Shown: positions 15,201 through 30,200 of the stretch, piece after piece
How positions within the stretch are numbered: the first letter of the stretch is position 1
Layout of the letters: each line of letters starts with the position of its first letter
Source: Alentia gelatinosa
Taxonomy: Eukaryota; Annelida; Polychaeta; Phyllodocida; Polynoidae
Reading direction: 5' to 3'
NCBI GenBank assembly: GCA_950022655.1
Contig: OX465582.1
Span: forward strand, 92,456,704-92,520,703
Length of the DNA stretch: 64,000 nucleotides
Notes under the pieces: model-generated
What the model saw: the letters and a program-made list of their open reading frames with translations, nothing else
The model's database searches: none
What the model was told of the DNA's origin: nothing
Made by a program: the position numbers and the translations under genes

Positions 15201-18200
15201 TACTAGCGACCATTTTGAGGGGTAAAGGTCTTGGTCACTGTTTTGTGTTCCAGAGTCATGACAATTTTGTGACCATTTAACTCAAATGGTCTCAAAAACA
15301 GTGATAGGGTCAGTAATGTCATACATGTATGATATTCATACTAAAACTTATCAAAATTAAAGATATTTTCAATGTAGGATTTTATATACCTTTTTCCCAA
15401 ATTACATAATTTTCCAATGACAATTTCATTTATGATCATGTTTCACCAGAGCCAGTGACAACTGTTGACACTGCTCTGCTTGACTGCCTTGTTTACATCC
15501 TACTGCAGTACTCGACCCTAAGTTGGTGTGATAATCTCTTACTACTGTTTGGAATATTTCATTATATACACTTCCACTGTATCAAATGAAACAATACTTA
15601 CTGTGATGTATTATCCATGTCTGTTATATCTAATTCACAAATTTCATAATTTTCTGTTAAGCAATATACATGTGAGACCTTTTCTTTTTCTGAATGGGCC
15701 TCTGACAAACAGTATTCATAACAGCCTAACAGTGACCAGGACTGAGGAACGGTTTGCAGTCATGATCACTCTTTTGGTCTCCCAAATTGGTCACTTTTTT
15801 TCTATCAAAACTAATAAAGACGTTGCTGTCTGAAATATAGAACTCTGAATTTTGATAAGAAGATGCAGAAACAAACCTCTCAAGAAAGATCACTTAACTG
15901 TCCGTGCGGTCAATTTCTTACACAAAGATGGTCAAAATTGTCCTCACTGCTGCCAGAAAGAGTTTTTTTCATTTAACACAGTTAACACAGTAGCCATACC
16001 ATATACGCTTAATAGCGTTCTACCATATGATAGTCAGAATACATGAAGTGAAAAAGGTACAGGACAAGCCTAAACACACGCACAAGTACAAAGTACAGTA
16101 CACGGAAACAGAGTTTGCCATATATGGTTATATGCAAAGTGGTTTGAGACTTGAAAAGACAGCGTAAACAAACTTTGAAAATATATCTCTTTGGCAAACC
16201 CACTGTATAGCAACTGCATTACATTTTATGCAGAGCAGTACAGACTTGAATATCCAAGTCCATGAGCTCAGCATTTGTATCCCATTTAATGAGTTACAAA
16301 TCCTGTAGGCTGTGTGGTGTGGCATAAAGCGCAAGATCCACTAAGGCGATTTTCCATGCGAATTTGGGTTCGCAGACGTTCACAGATGTTCGTAGACATT
16401 CGCATGGACATGCAAATGCCTTGCGACAATATTCAATATATTGAATATCATTGCATGGGATTCGCACAGTCGCATGGATCGCAGACGCTTTCGCTTGGTC
16501 GCCTTAGTGGATATGGCGCTATAGATGCAGCGCAGATTTGGTGGAATGTTTTTCCATTGATATACTTCAATAAACAGTTTGTTTACACTCCCTAGAATGA
16601 AACCCGGTTTTCGTGTATACACATCACAATGTATACACATATGCCATTTTCTGGTAACCTAAAAAAACATCAATACTAGACACTGGCACGTGTATCAAAT
16701 CTCTTCAGAGATGACCAAGCAGCTTGGAGAAATGAAATTTGGTTACTATAGACCCATGGATACGACCACGGAATTATGATAACACCATTGAAATGAGTGC
16801 AATTATTGGTAAAATAATTCCTATTTTCAGTTTATGTTGTTCACTCGGCGGCTTACGCCATTTTCAAATTATCATAAAAGTATGGATAATAGGGTTCGGA
16901 GAATGAATAACTTATTGCTTAATGTTTTGTTAAATAGATAAGAAGGTTATGCTCATATTTTAGGAATTCGAACGGATCTGCAATGAAACAAACCTCAAAA
17001 CGACGCTGAAAAAGGCCAAAGTGAAAATAGATGATGTAAGAAGAATTCACATATTTTTTTCTGAAACATTTTGAAGTGTAATCTAGGTGAAGGGTTTCTG
17101 TTTCAAATACCATGTTTACTGCATTCACAGGCTCAAGCTTCCTGGTCCGTTTATTACTTACAGCTTCATTAGTATCGGCCCAAATGTTTCTACTGCTTCG
17201 TGTAATAATCTACTGATTCACCTTTGATATTTGTACATCATAATACTTGGACCCTATCTTTTAGGTAAAAAAGGTTAAAACAGGTTGAAACCTTTTTATT
17301 GGGGGAAAATTGTAAATCATAATACTCTTTTGTTACCAGCAGTAAGACTTTTCATTTTTATCAGGTAAAGATTGTAATCATAATAGTTTGACTGTGTGGT
17401 TAGATAATAAAAGGATACAACCAGTAAGACAGTTTATTGGGTAAAGATTGTACATCATAATACTTCCAGGACTCTTTTGTTAGGTAACAAAAGGATACAA
17501 GCTAAAAGGCTTTTTCCTGGGTAAAGATTGTACATAATAATATTTGGACTCTTTATTATGTAACAAGAGGTTACAACCAGTAGAACGTTTCATTTTTATT
17601 GGGTAGAGATTGTACATCATAATACTTGGACTCAGTTATCAGCTAACAAAAGGACACAACCAGTGAGACTTTTTATTGGTTAAAGATTGTACATTATAAT
17701 CTTTGGACTCTTTTGTTAGGTAGCAAAAGGTTACAACCACGATGAACAATTACTCAACAAGAAGATGCACAACTTCGGAAAGAGATTGGCCATCTACCTG
17801 GAGAACCAGAACACGCTGAAGGCACAGCTTGGCATTTTTTCTTCAAGGCGTGAGTTGTGCTTACTGCAGGATATAAATTAAATGTATAATTAAAATCGCC
17901 ACGTAATTCAATGACTATTTCCATGGTCTATATAATGTGAAAACTATAGCAAATTTCGTTATGATATTGTTTTAAATCAACATCCACTGCACGAAAACCA
18001 CCATTTTATTCATCTATACGCCATCGCAGAAGTGCATGTATTGGCTGAATATTGACTTGTTTTCATATGCATACGCCCAGGCCTTATATACGACGGACGC
18101 GTCTTGGCTGTATTTCACACCAGGCGTATATGCAAGGAAATACCCTCTGCCCCCGCTGGCTCCCTTTGTGTTGGTATAAGTACAGGTGTCATCAGTAGGA

Positions 18201-21200
18201 AACCCTCCCCCAGCACCGGGACTGAGGTGACACAACCTAGGTACATATCAGACATTATTGTCCACCTAATACAAAGTGTCCATAGAAAACACATAGGGAG
18301 TTTGTATTGACATACCCAGCGCATACGAATTTGTTGTATGCTCCGGGTGGTGCATACAGAAAAATAGTGCGTACGGGAAAATAGTGCATAACTTAAATGA
18401 ACTGATATCGACATGCCACTTGCCCAGAAAAGGTGGATAATAAATACAATATAGACTGGTTTCAGATAAAAGCGGTTGTATGCTCCTCGGAGTTGACTCT
18501 GCCAATATCCTCGCTCACGCTCGGATATTACTACGCGTCAACTCATTGGAGCATACGGTCACTTGTATCTGAAACCAGTCAATATTGTGTATATATTAAT
18601 CTTTTTTTACAGCCTAGTTATATGTCAGACAATATTCATGTTTCTATTCAGACTGAGTTTGGATCAGATAATATTCATGTTTTTATACAGACTAAGTATG
18701 CATCAGCAATATTCATATTCATATACAGTTTAGGTATACATCAGACAATATTCATATTCATATACAATTTAGGAATAGATAAAACATGGTTATGACACCT
18801 GTGCGATGATACTTATTCGAGGTGAAGGCCAGAAATCCTTCCGAATGAGTTTGAAGAACGAGTTCGGAAGGATTTCTGGCTTTCACCGAGATTTAGACTG
18901 AGTTAGTTTATAGGTGTATAATAGTATTCATATTCATATACAGTCTAGGTATATCAGACAATATTCATATTCATATACAGTCTATGTGTATATCAGACAA
19001 TATTCATGTTTTCTATGCAGCCTACTTGCAAGATGAACTAGAAGTGAAGATTCCACTCGGGAGAGAATTCCAGGTTCATGTCCAGAGTTTCGCGCCAAAA
19101 GGGCCAGCAGGTTGTCAGCGAGTCCGGAGTATCATCGACCATCTCGAGTATGCCTGATTGACCCATTTTTCTCGTTAGATACTTATATACACCGCCCTGA
19201 CCATGCTGTAGAAGCTACAAAATGAGATGATAATTTAAGGTTCGTAAGGAACGAGGTGTTTACGCTGAGTTCCGTATACAAACCGTAAATTATTGTAAAG
19301 TTTTTTCGCTTGTACAAGCATGGTAGGTCGTTCTTTATTTATTATATACCCAAAATTAAGAAAAATCATTAATTTCATTTGGCTTAACAAATAATATTTT
19401 GATAAACGTTTACGGAAGTGTTCTGTATTTTTCCGTACGGAACACTGTTCCGCACGGTATTTTCTTTACGTTATTTGGCGAAACGGTGCATATTTACGGT
19501 ATAGCAGTGGTATATAGTCATATCGTTTTTATAAATGTTTATCCCTGCAGAGAACTTTCTCCGCGCTAAGTTTGCATTGATGTATAATACTTACATTTAT
19601 TTTCATGAGCTATAAAATGTTTGATATTGTTAATTATAGGATCGCAGCTTTGAATGTGAAAAACCCCGTCTTCAAACCCGATGAAGAGCTGGATATTCGA
19701 TGTCTGCAGATTCTACGGAGTTTGATCTACAACAAGTACATTGCCCTGCCAGACAACTGGTCCTCACACATCAAGCAGCACACCAAGTATTGACACTTAC
19801 CCGTCTCCGTTAACACCAGTTACTTCAGTCTAGTCACTCACAGATTAGGCACTACACTAAGTATTGACACTTACCCATCTCCGTCAACACCAGCTACTTC
19901 AGTCTAGTCAGTCACAGATTAAGCAGTATACAAAGTATTGTAATTTACTCGTCTCCATTAACACCAGTTACTTCAGTCTAGTCACTCACAGATTAGGCAC
20001 TACACTAAGTATTGACACTTACCCATCTCCGTCAACACCAGCTACTTCAGTCTAGTCAGTCACAGATTAAGCAGTATACAAAGTATTGTAATTTACTCGT
20101 CTCCGTTAACACCAGTTACTTCAGTCTAGTCACTCACAGATTAGGCAGCACACCAAGTATTGACACTTACCCATCTCCGTTAACACCAGTTACTTCAGTC
20201 TAGTCACTCACAGATTAAGCAGTACACAAAGTATTGTAATTTACTCGTCTCTGTCAATACCAGTTACTTCAGTCTAGTCACTCACAGATTAAGCAGGACA
20301 CAAAGTATTGTAATTTACTCGTCTCCATTAACACCAGTTACTTCAGTCTAGTCACTCACAGATTAAGCAGTATACAAAGTATTGACACTCACTCTCCTCT
20401 GTTGATACCAGCTACTTCAGTCTAGTCAGTCACAGATTAAGCAGTATACAAAATATTGTAATTTACTCGTCTCCGTTAACACCAGTTACTTCAGTCTAGT
20501 CACTCACAGATTAAGCAGTATACAAAGTATTGACACTCACTCTCCTCTGTTGACACCAGTTACTTCAGTCTAGTCACTCACAGATTAAACAGTATACAAG
20601 GTATTGACACTCACTCTCCTCTGTTGATACCAGCTACTTCAGTCTAGCAAAGCAATACAGATGTTTTTGTAACTTATTCATCTTTGTAACACCAGTTACT
20701 TCAGTCTAGTCGCTCACAGATTAAGCAATACACAAAGTATTGTAATTTACTCGTCTCTGTTAATACCAGTTACTTTAGTCGAGCAAAGCAATACACACAT
20801 TATTGTAACTTACTCGTCTTCGTAGCACCAGTCTAGCGGGCTGACTATCTTCGTACATCAAAAATACGCGGTAAAATTATCGATCAGATACATCCCAATG
20901 CCGAAGCCAGAGGGATGTAAGTATTTTGATGTACAAAGACAGTCACCCCTTTTTTTGTATTATTATACACCTTAAAATGGTGAAATATCAGCTAGTCACC
21001 TGATCCCATACCACGTACGTCACACTATGTTGGACGGCTATATATACGTCATGGGTAGCAGCGGGCAGTATTTGTAGGCCATATGACCATAGCTATATAA
21101 TAATGAAACTTACTGATCTTCGTTAACACCAGCTACTTCAGGCTAGTTACACACGCATTAAGTATTACATGAAATATTCAGAAGGAAATTCGCGCGATGA

Positions 21201-24200
21201 AGATAACTTGGTCCATACTCCAACCTCGTTTGACTGCAGAGCAATTCACGAAGTAATTTATCATTGAATGGGTCTCTGATTTCATCTCACCCCATATTTT
21301 AACATTATTTATTAATAAAACAAATCTCCAAATTAGCCATTGTGTATTAGGTACACTACCTTCACGACCGTCGAGTATAAGTTCCTAATGTAAGCCTATG
21401 GGGAAAAATACTGGGGTGAGATAATGAAACTTACCCATCTCTGTTAACAGCAGGTAGTGGGGCAAGATGCTACAGATTTAACCCAATCTGGGAGCTGTTT
21501 CAAAAGTCGGGAGGGTGCTAAACGAGAGTATACTAACCGCCAAAGCGAGAGCTTACAATGGCACTTGAAACGTCGCTGTTGAGGTGGAGGTGCCGCTCGC
21601 TATTGGGTATTGATAGCGGTTTTGCTGCCGCTTTGATTCAAAGTGCCGCTCGCTGTTATGGCCTCTCGCTTTGGAATGCGACATGTCACTGGCGAGACTT
21701 CACTCAGCTTTTGAAACAGCTCCCAGAGCTAAAAAAGCATAGCTCTGGCGGCCATTGTAGGGCAGAGCACGCACCCATCTCTCAATAGAGAAACGGGAAC
21801 CTACACACTCTCTATGTGTTTCTTCTGGACACTTTGTATTTTGTGGATGATAAAATGACATATCCCATTTCCAGGCTGCTTGATGAGATCAAGGCCATTC
21901 AGGATGCGTACCTAGACTACAACATCGTGAGTAAGATTCTGCCTCTACTCGACCGACCCATCGCTGTAGCTATGGAGGTTCTCAGTCTGATCGATCTCAT
22001 GCTGTTCAACGTCAGCAAAAGGATGCAGGTTAGTCACAACACATACAGGACGAGTTTCCTCGTGTTTATTCTCTCCGATAAGGCCACTAAAAAAAACCTT
22101 GTTTCTCATCACCGCGCGCACCAGAAAAAAACTATTTTTTAAATAGGTGAACCTTGATAGAAATTGTGGTGTGAAAGGTATGTGTATTTAGTATCAAATT
22201 AAAGCTCCTGATGTCAAGGGTGCATTAAATGTATAGCCAATAAAAATCTGGAAACCCTTTGTAAGCAGACACCCCACGTAAGCGGGCACTTTGGCCTGGA
22301 TTGGAGGGTGTCCACTTATGCGGGGTTTACTGTATGTCTGAAGGTCATTTTATGGCACTTCAAAAGCCATCTTTAATATAGCAAAAAAAAGCGCCCGTTG
22401 GACCTTTAGCACTGCTGACTCAAAATGTAAATAGCTATCTCGTCAATAAAAGGTTTTTAGAGAGGTTAATGCTATGTGATAAAGGCATGGTGTGAGTGTG
22501 AATGGTGTGTAGTAGAAGTATGGTTTGAGTGTGAACGATGTGTGGTAAAAGTTTGTTTTGACGGTGAATGATGTGTAGTAGAGGCAAGGTCTGGATATGA
22601 TTTTTTTTTTAATTCAAATTCATAGCAAACATTCACCCACATATGGGCGTTTTTACATGTCGGTGTGATAACAAACTTGTAATAGTACGAAGACATATAT
22701 AGGTAGAGAAGATTAGAGGGGGATTACTCGCAGGACAATACATTAGGGAGTTGTATAGAACTGCATCGAGAATCGTATAAATAGACAATACTCCATGAGT
22801 TTGGATGGGCCGCAATCGTCACCGAGGCAAAGACGAGTGACGATTATGGCACAGCCAAACAAGTGGAGTATTGTCTATTTTATGATTCGAGTGCGGTTCT
22901 TGATTTATCTCGCCCCTTTCTATGACATTGAATATCATCACAACTTCAGAATAATCAGAATATTCTTAGCAAATTCACTACGCCACAGCCGTGGCGTAGT
23001 ATTGTCACTTTACCAGGGTGATCGTTGAGTATATTTTTCTAATGTTATTCCTATGGCTAAACTTGTACCAGGGGTGAGATGATAACAAGATCGCTGACAC
23101 ACAGAGACCCAAAAGGGTATAAATAAAAAGATAGGGAGGTGTTTGGACCATAGGATCATATGTAAAATGATATTGATGAATAGGCATTTATTCCCACGTA
23201 TCTCTTTTCTCTAATAAATATGTTTTTATGAACATCTTAAATTACAAGTTGTCTTCAGTTTCTTGGATGATTTTTTGATAAAGATAAAGCGTACTCTGTC
23301 TACAATGTTCTGGTTTGGGATATTCAGTATTATAAAGAGATTTTTTCTTCCTTGTTTTCTGGTTATTCTATTTCGGATTACACAATTGGTTGGGTCATGT
23401 AAACACCACCCAATACACATGAGTAAATAGTTTGAATGTAAATGGTATGTGGTAGAAGCATAGTTTGAGTGTGAATGGTGTGTGGTTCAAGGTTGGTTCG
23501 AGTGTGAATGGTATGTGGTAGAAGTATGTATACATGAATGGTGTGTGGTAGTTTGATTTTACTGTAAATGGTGTGGTGTTTAGGTTGGAGTATAAATAAT
23601 GAGTGGTAGAAGTTTTCTTTGTGTGTTAATATCGTGTGCTAGTTTGATTTGAATTTAAATGGTGTGGGGTATAGGTTTGGATGTGAATGGTGTACGGTAA
23701 AAGTGTGAGAGGTGTGTGGTAGAAGCATGGTTTGAGAGTGAATGGTGTTTGGAGGAAGCTTGGGAGTGTGAATATTATAGCATGCTGAACTTACAATACG
23801 GAAGTGGCTGTATACCTTTTTATCCTACCCCTAAAAAAACGGTCCATAGGCATAACATAGGCAAATTTTATCCGACATGCCATGACATAAAGTGCGATTT
23901 ATGCCTCTAGGGGCATAAAAAAAATCGACCAATCAGCGACCAGATTGTGAGCTGCTCCGAAAAAAGTTCCGGTTGGACTCAAAAGTTCCGGTTGGACTTC
24001 GGTTGGTCGTTTAATCGATATTTATATTTTAGTAATCCAAAAGGGTAGAGACAGGGTAGAATAAATACGAAACCGAACTCGAGTTAGACTTGTCAGTGTC
24101 TATGCCACTCTGGTCAGGTCTGTTCCTCACTACGCTCAGCTAACACTTCGCGTAGTAATACACGACCTTCCCGTCATGGCATAAACACTGACAAGTCTAA

Positions 24201-27200
24201 CTCTTGTTCAGTTTCTACTAAGTATTTTCTTATTTATTGTTCATATGCATGCTAAGCTACCGAAAATTGGCTCACAAAATTCATCTTGAACTCTGAATTT
24301 TATATGGAACAATGTTGTGATGTCTGGCTACCATATGCAACCGCCCCATATGACGGAAAAATATAAAGATGTTCCTAATAATAGACTCTTATGATCCTAT
24401 GTACAGAATCACGTAGGGAATGAGAGTAGTTGTCATCTTGTCAACCTGTAATACTAGCAGCCCTGCATCATTTTTTAATCCTGAATTCATCTTTACAGAA
24501 ATCAGTCATTGATTATTTCAATGCAACAGCAGAGGAAATTTTCTTCATCTTTGTCAGGCAGCGAATTAAAGTGGCTAGCATGGCAGAGAAGGAAAGGTAA
24601 GTACTAACCGTACCACAAAACTTGTAAAAGTGACCTACATGGCGCAGAAAGAAAGGTAGGGACTACCAATACATATCACACGTCCAGTTAAAGTGTGTCG
24701 TGTACTATGGTGCAACATACGGAAAGGAGACTAACCTTGGTGTATAATCATGGATGTACGTAATGCTATCGTTTGCATGATGAGTGACTGATATAATACA
24801 CCTAATAAGATACGAAACGACGGTGTGTTAGATACGGAGAAAAGAAAACCTGCACATAGACATTCGGGACATATAATTTGCATTTGTTTAATAGTATGGC
24901 ACGTGATACAGTAGTGAGAGCTTTCAATAGATCAATGAAAGTTGCGACTGCTCTTGATTTAGTGTTTAGTCCTAGGAAAAAGTCATTAGTAAAAGCAGCT
25001 ATCAAAAATGGTTGAGTGTCCTTTTCTAAAGCTTGGGTTTTTTTCACACTGCACGAACACCATCATTTTATATATGAATGTGCCCGGCGTATATAAGTAA
25101 GTATTTTGGGTATACAAGGTCGTCCTATTCCCTGTAGGCGTATATAAGCGTCCAGTGAAGAGGGCTTCACTGAGAGGGGTTGGGGGGAGGTGGTGGGGGT
25201 GGCAGTGGGGGGGGGGGGGGGGGTTGGGGAGGAGGGTTTCCTACTGAGGACAGCTACTTCTACCAACACAAAGGGGCGGGAGGCGGTGGGGGCAGAGGGT
25301 GTTTCCTCTCATAAACGCTTGGTGTGAAATACAGCCAAGACGAGTCCGTATATAAGGCCTGGGCGTATGAAAACAAGTCAATATTCAGCCAATACATGCA
25401 CTTCCACGATGGTGTATATATACAAATAAAATGGTGGTTTTCGCACAGTGTCAAGAATGTCATGCGATTCCAGGTAATTTGAGATTTGTAGGTGTATAAG
25501 TAAAACAGTTTGCTAATGAGAGGGAGTAAAGACAATGGATTTCTAAGTTTCTATCTTCATGAGGTCATCTACACTCATTAATTATCCACCCCTTATATAG
25601 AACTGCATCAAGAATCATATAAATACACAATACTCCATGAGTTTGGATGTGCCCCAATCATCATTGAGGCGAATCCGAGTGACAATTATGGCACATTCAA
25701 ACGAGTGGAATATTGTGTATTTTACGTTTCAAGTGCAGTTCTGGATTTATCTCACCCCTTTCTATGACATTAAATATCATCAGGATATCAGCATAATTAG
25801 AATAAACTTAGCAAATCCATTTGGCATCATCTCACATTCACTAGGCAACGGCCTTGGCGTAGTATTGTCACTTTATGGGGTGATCGTTGAGTATTTTTCC
25901 CTATGTTATTTCTATGGCTAAACTTGTACCAGGGGTGAGATAAATACAAAGTGTCCATAGAAAACACATGGGGAGTAAATATCACCATACCCAGAGCACA
26001 CAGATATATGTGGTATACTCTGAGCTGTAAAAGCCAGTGCATACGGAAAAATAGCGCATATAAAAAATATAGTGCGTACCTAAAAGAACTAATATCAGCA
26101 CCCCGTCTATCAGGAAAAGGTGGATATCGAATACAACTTAGACTGGTTTCAGATAGAAGCGGTTATATACTTCTCGGATTTACTATGTGCCAACTCCTTG
26201 GCGTATACGACTGCTTCTATATGAAACCAGTCAATAATGGCAAACAACGAGTTCATGTGAGTTGGAGAGTATTTATATACTAAATACGAGTACATGACGT
26301 TTGAGTTATAACATGACTTGAGTTATCGTTTATCTTGATAACTGTTTACATGTAGATCATTTATGCAATATGTGAACATGTAATATGAGTTAACTTGAGA
26401 TTTGATGAGTTTGAAACCTTATCAGGTAAGAAATAAACATTTGTAATACCGAAGTATTAATTACCATCTTAGTAAGAACATGAATACCTTTGTAATACTG
26501 AAGTATTAAATTACCATGTTCGTAAAACAGAAATACGAGTATATGTTTGTTATACCTTATGTAGACAAACATGATACATATATGACATGATATAACATCT
26601 AAACAACAGAAAAAGGATAAGAGTTGGAGATTTTCTTTTTTTACACGTGGGTGGGAGGGTGGTCTAAAATAACTCCGAACTGTTTGAGTTCTCAACGGCG
26701 TCACATGCACAAGGTGCTAGTGACGTCATGTGTATATGTGTAGTATTATATAAAAACATAGTTATGACGCCTATACGATGTTACTTATTCGAGGTGTATG
26801 ACAGAATTTGTTCCGAACAGAATGACAGAATTCATTCCAAACTCGTTCTTCGAACTCGTTCCGAACGAATTCTGTCATACACCTCGAATAAGTAACATCG
26901 TATTGGCGTCATCACTGTGTTTTTTTATTATTATATACCTTAGATTGGTTATAACCCTCCGAAATCGACTCTGTTGACACTATCACTGTCCACCAGCGCG
27001 GCAAGTACATCACCATACTTAATCAGAAGTTAATTGCGCCTGCGCGAGTTAAGTTTTCTCTCCGAACAGATTTTTGGTTCTAATCGATAGCGTGAAAGGA
27101 CCTGAACTACGATTGGATAACGTGAAGTTACCCGGATTCACTTTTTACATCACCAATCGTATCTACTGTTTGTTGCGGTGTGATTAAACGGAACGGAATA

Positions 27201-30200
27201 TCGAGTTCGGAGAGTGAGGTTAACGTTTTCTAGTTACCATGGCGCCTTGGTTCGTAGTGTCTCAACTCGCTTCTTGCAATGCGTCTGACACGCGCAACAG
27301 AACGATTTATCACCTGTATTGACCAAATATCGAAGCAACTAACTTATAGCTATAACCTCATACCGTTTAAATGGCTGAAACATGCGAGATCAAACTTTAA
27401 AAACAATCGCTGTGAAGGTACGCCGACTGGCAGTGCAGTCGCCGATGACGTCATCATCGGGATTTCCCAGAGCGTAGGGACACCCCGATAATGACGTCAC
27501 GCGAATACGGTCTCCTTTGTTGACGCTCGCTCGGCGAGGGTCGGTGTTGATATCGAACGAATACACATATTTTAGCAATTTACACGGTATCGCATGCATG
27601 CTAAACGTTATCCACCTCAATATTTGGTCAATACACGTGATAACTCATTGCGTTGCACGTGTAAGACGCATCAAAACACGCGAAGTGTGAACCGCCATTT
27701 GCAATTTTTCTGCCAAGATTCATGTTGTCGACCTCTCGGCCAATCAGATTATTTTTCAAAGCATGCTATATGATGTTCAAAGCGCGCAATATGTACGTCA
27801 AAGCGCGCAATATGTACGTCAAAGCGCGCAATATGTATTTCAGTACAAAGCTACACAGTGTATCGTGCAATATGTAACAACTTACTTTACCCCTAAGAAC
27901 AGTAAGTATTTACACTGAGTTAGTGCATAGGTATATAATAATATAACACAGTAGGTGGCGTAGCTGTAGTTCGAGTTTGTTGTTACGAATGGCGGCAGAG
28001 GGCGTGAGTGATGTACCTGTACTCGTCATGCCATTAAATCTCACATGTTCTCCATAATGTGTATCAATTTATTATATTTCACAGAAAAATCATGTATCAT
28101 TTCACTTTATTACCCACCTAATACGGAGTCTCCATAGGAAATGTATAGAGTGCCTGGAATCGGCTACCCGGAGATTCTGGCATGTCAGAATCTCCTGCAG
28201 GAGATTCCGGAAAAATAGTCCTGTCTATAATGAGGTTGAATCATCATGTACTTCGAAATAAGTTTCTTGAATGTCTATTCAATGCTAATTATTTAGAATC
28301 AATCATAATAATCTCATTTACCATCAGATATCATTGACAAAACATTTTTTGCATGCTAAAATCACAGATTAATGGAGAACTATATTATTGGTGTAAGTCT
28401 ACACCGAATTACTGCCACGCTTGACAATGCTGTGGTGTCTGGAACTAAATGGCTTACAGAAACCTTTTAATTTCAATAGACTTGTTATTAACCTTGTAGC
28501 TGGTTAATAAATACAATAACGACTGGTTTTGTATATGAGTGACCGTAATCTCCTCTTAGTTGACGACATAATATCCTCGCTAATCGCTTGGATATTACTA
28601 CGCGTCAAATACTCGGAGATTACGGCCACTCGTACACAAAACCAGTCATTATTGTGTATGAATAAGGAGTGTGACTTACTGTGACTTGTTTTGTTTTCAT
28701 CAGACGTTCTATTGAGGCTCAGGCAGAGGCAAGGAGGCGGGAGTTGAGTGTGAAACTAAAGGAACGCATGCACAAGGACGCGCCTGACGACAAGGTAGTT
28801 TACACTGTTATCCTACCCCTGATATAAAATCCCATAGGCTTAACATTGGGTTTCCATATGCCGCGCTGACTGGCATAAGAAGTTTTGTATGCCACTAGTG
28901 GCATACAGAATTGTTATCACATAATATTCCAAAATCGAGGAGACGGGGTAGGATAAAATCAAAACCTGATTTGTTTTAATATTGGCCACTGCATGCCACT
29001 GGTTGAGTTTTGGCTATGGTCTTCACTCGGCTGCGCCTCATGAAGTCACTATACCAAACCCAAGTCGTGGCATATGGTGGCCAAGATTTAAACTCATCCA
29101 GTTTTACGATAACACTTTACACTTAAAGATGAACTACAAAAATGAGTCTTAATGATAATTCCATTAACCCTTTAAGGACGGCCGTCTATGGCATACCCAC
29201 ACACATGGGGACGGCTACTAGTGACTATGTTCAGTTCTACGGGATGGGGGCATTGTCCTCTGAATTCGAAATTCAAAGGTTTATCACATGATATAATCTA
29301 TTATCCTTAATATTTTTATTTCTATTATTTAGAATTCGAAAACATGAGAGTACACCTCCATTCTGTAAAAATTTCAAGTTTATTGTTAAAATATTTCATT
29401 TTCAAAAACAATTGAATAAATATCCAGCAAATGATGCCTTAAAACATCATCCGGCCTTAAAGGGTTAGAAATAAAGACCCCTCCCTCACACAGTGAGAGA
29501 ACGGGCCTGTGGTCGCGATTAGTTAGGTCAACAGCAGGGCCAGTCAGGGGGTATAATAAGCCAGGTGGGAAGTGGTGTACAGCTCATTCATATGCATGGA
29601 TCACAACAAGTAAGAGGTCGACCATGGTGGGATACCTGTGAGTATAACTATTTGATTCAATATGAGGAATTGTGGAACATATTCAGAGTGATAAACAGAC
29701 AGATACAGATACACAGACACAGATAGGTAGACATAGAGACATATGGTTACAGTATGCACACATAGGATCACACAGGTCAACATTGTGTGTGACAGACACA
29801 CATGTGCTCACACAGTCACAGGTTCTACACATGGCTCTACAGACATTGGTAAAACACACAGATTTATACAGCATAATTTATTAATTTTTTTGGGAAAATT
29901 TCTTTATTGAGATCTTAGGAAAATACAGACAGTCATCGTGTAACATATAGTGAATATATGGTGGTTCTCAACAAAGAGGCTAGGGCCTCAGCCTTTTTAT
30001 AAGGCTAGTTTCAATGGCCCGCCTTAGTTAACCATTATAGTCCAGTTTAATAACAATTTTAATGCCTTATAGGCACAATCCAAATCTATAAGATATAACT
30101 TATATATACTATAACTTTTTATACTCACTCTAACAATATGCCATGTTGTGTAGTTGTCACTGCACGAAACCTACTGCTTTACATATGTATGTGAAACACG

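Noticed and set aside
19762..20830. CRISPR-like array
   Set aside because: Units are contiguous and diverge along their length, with no unique spacers; the genome is eukaryotic.
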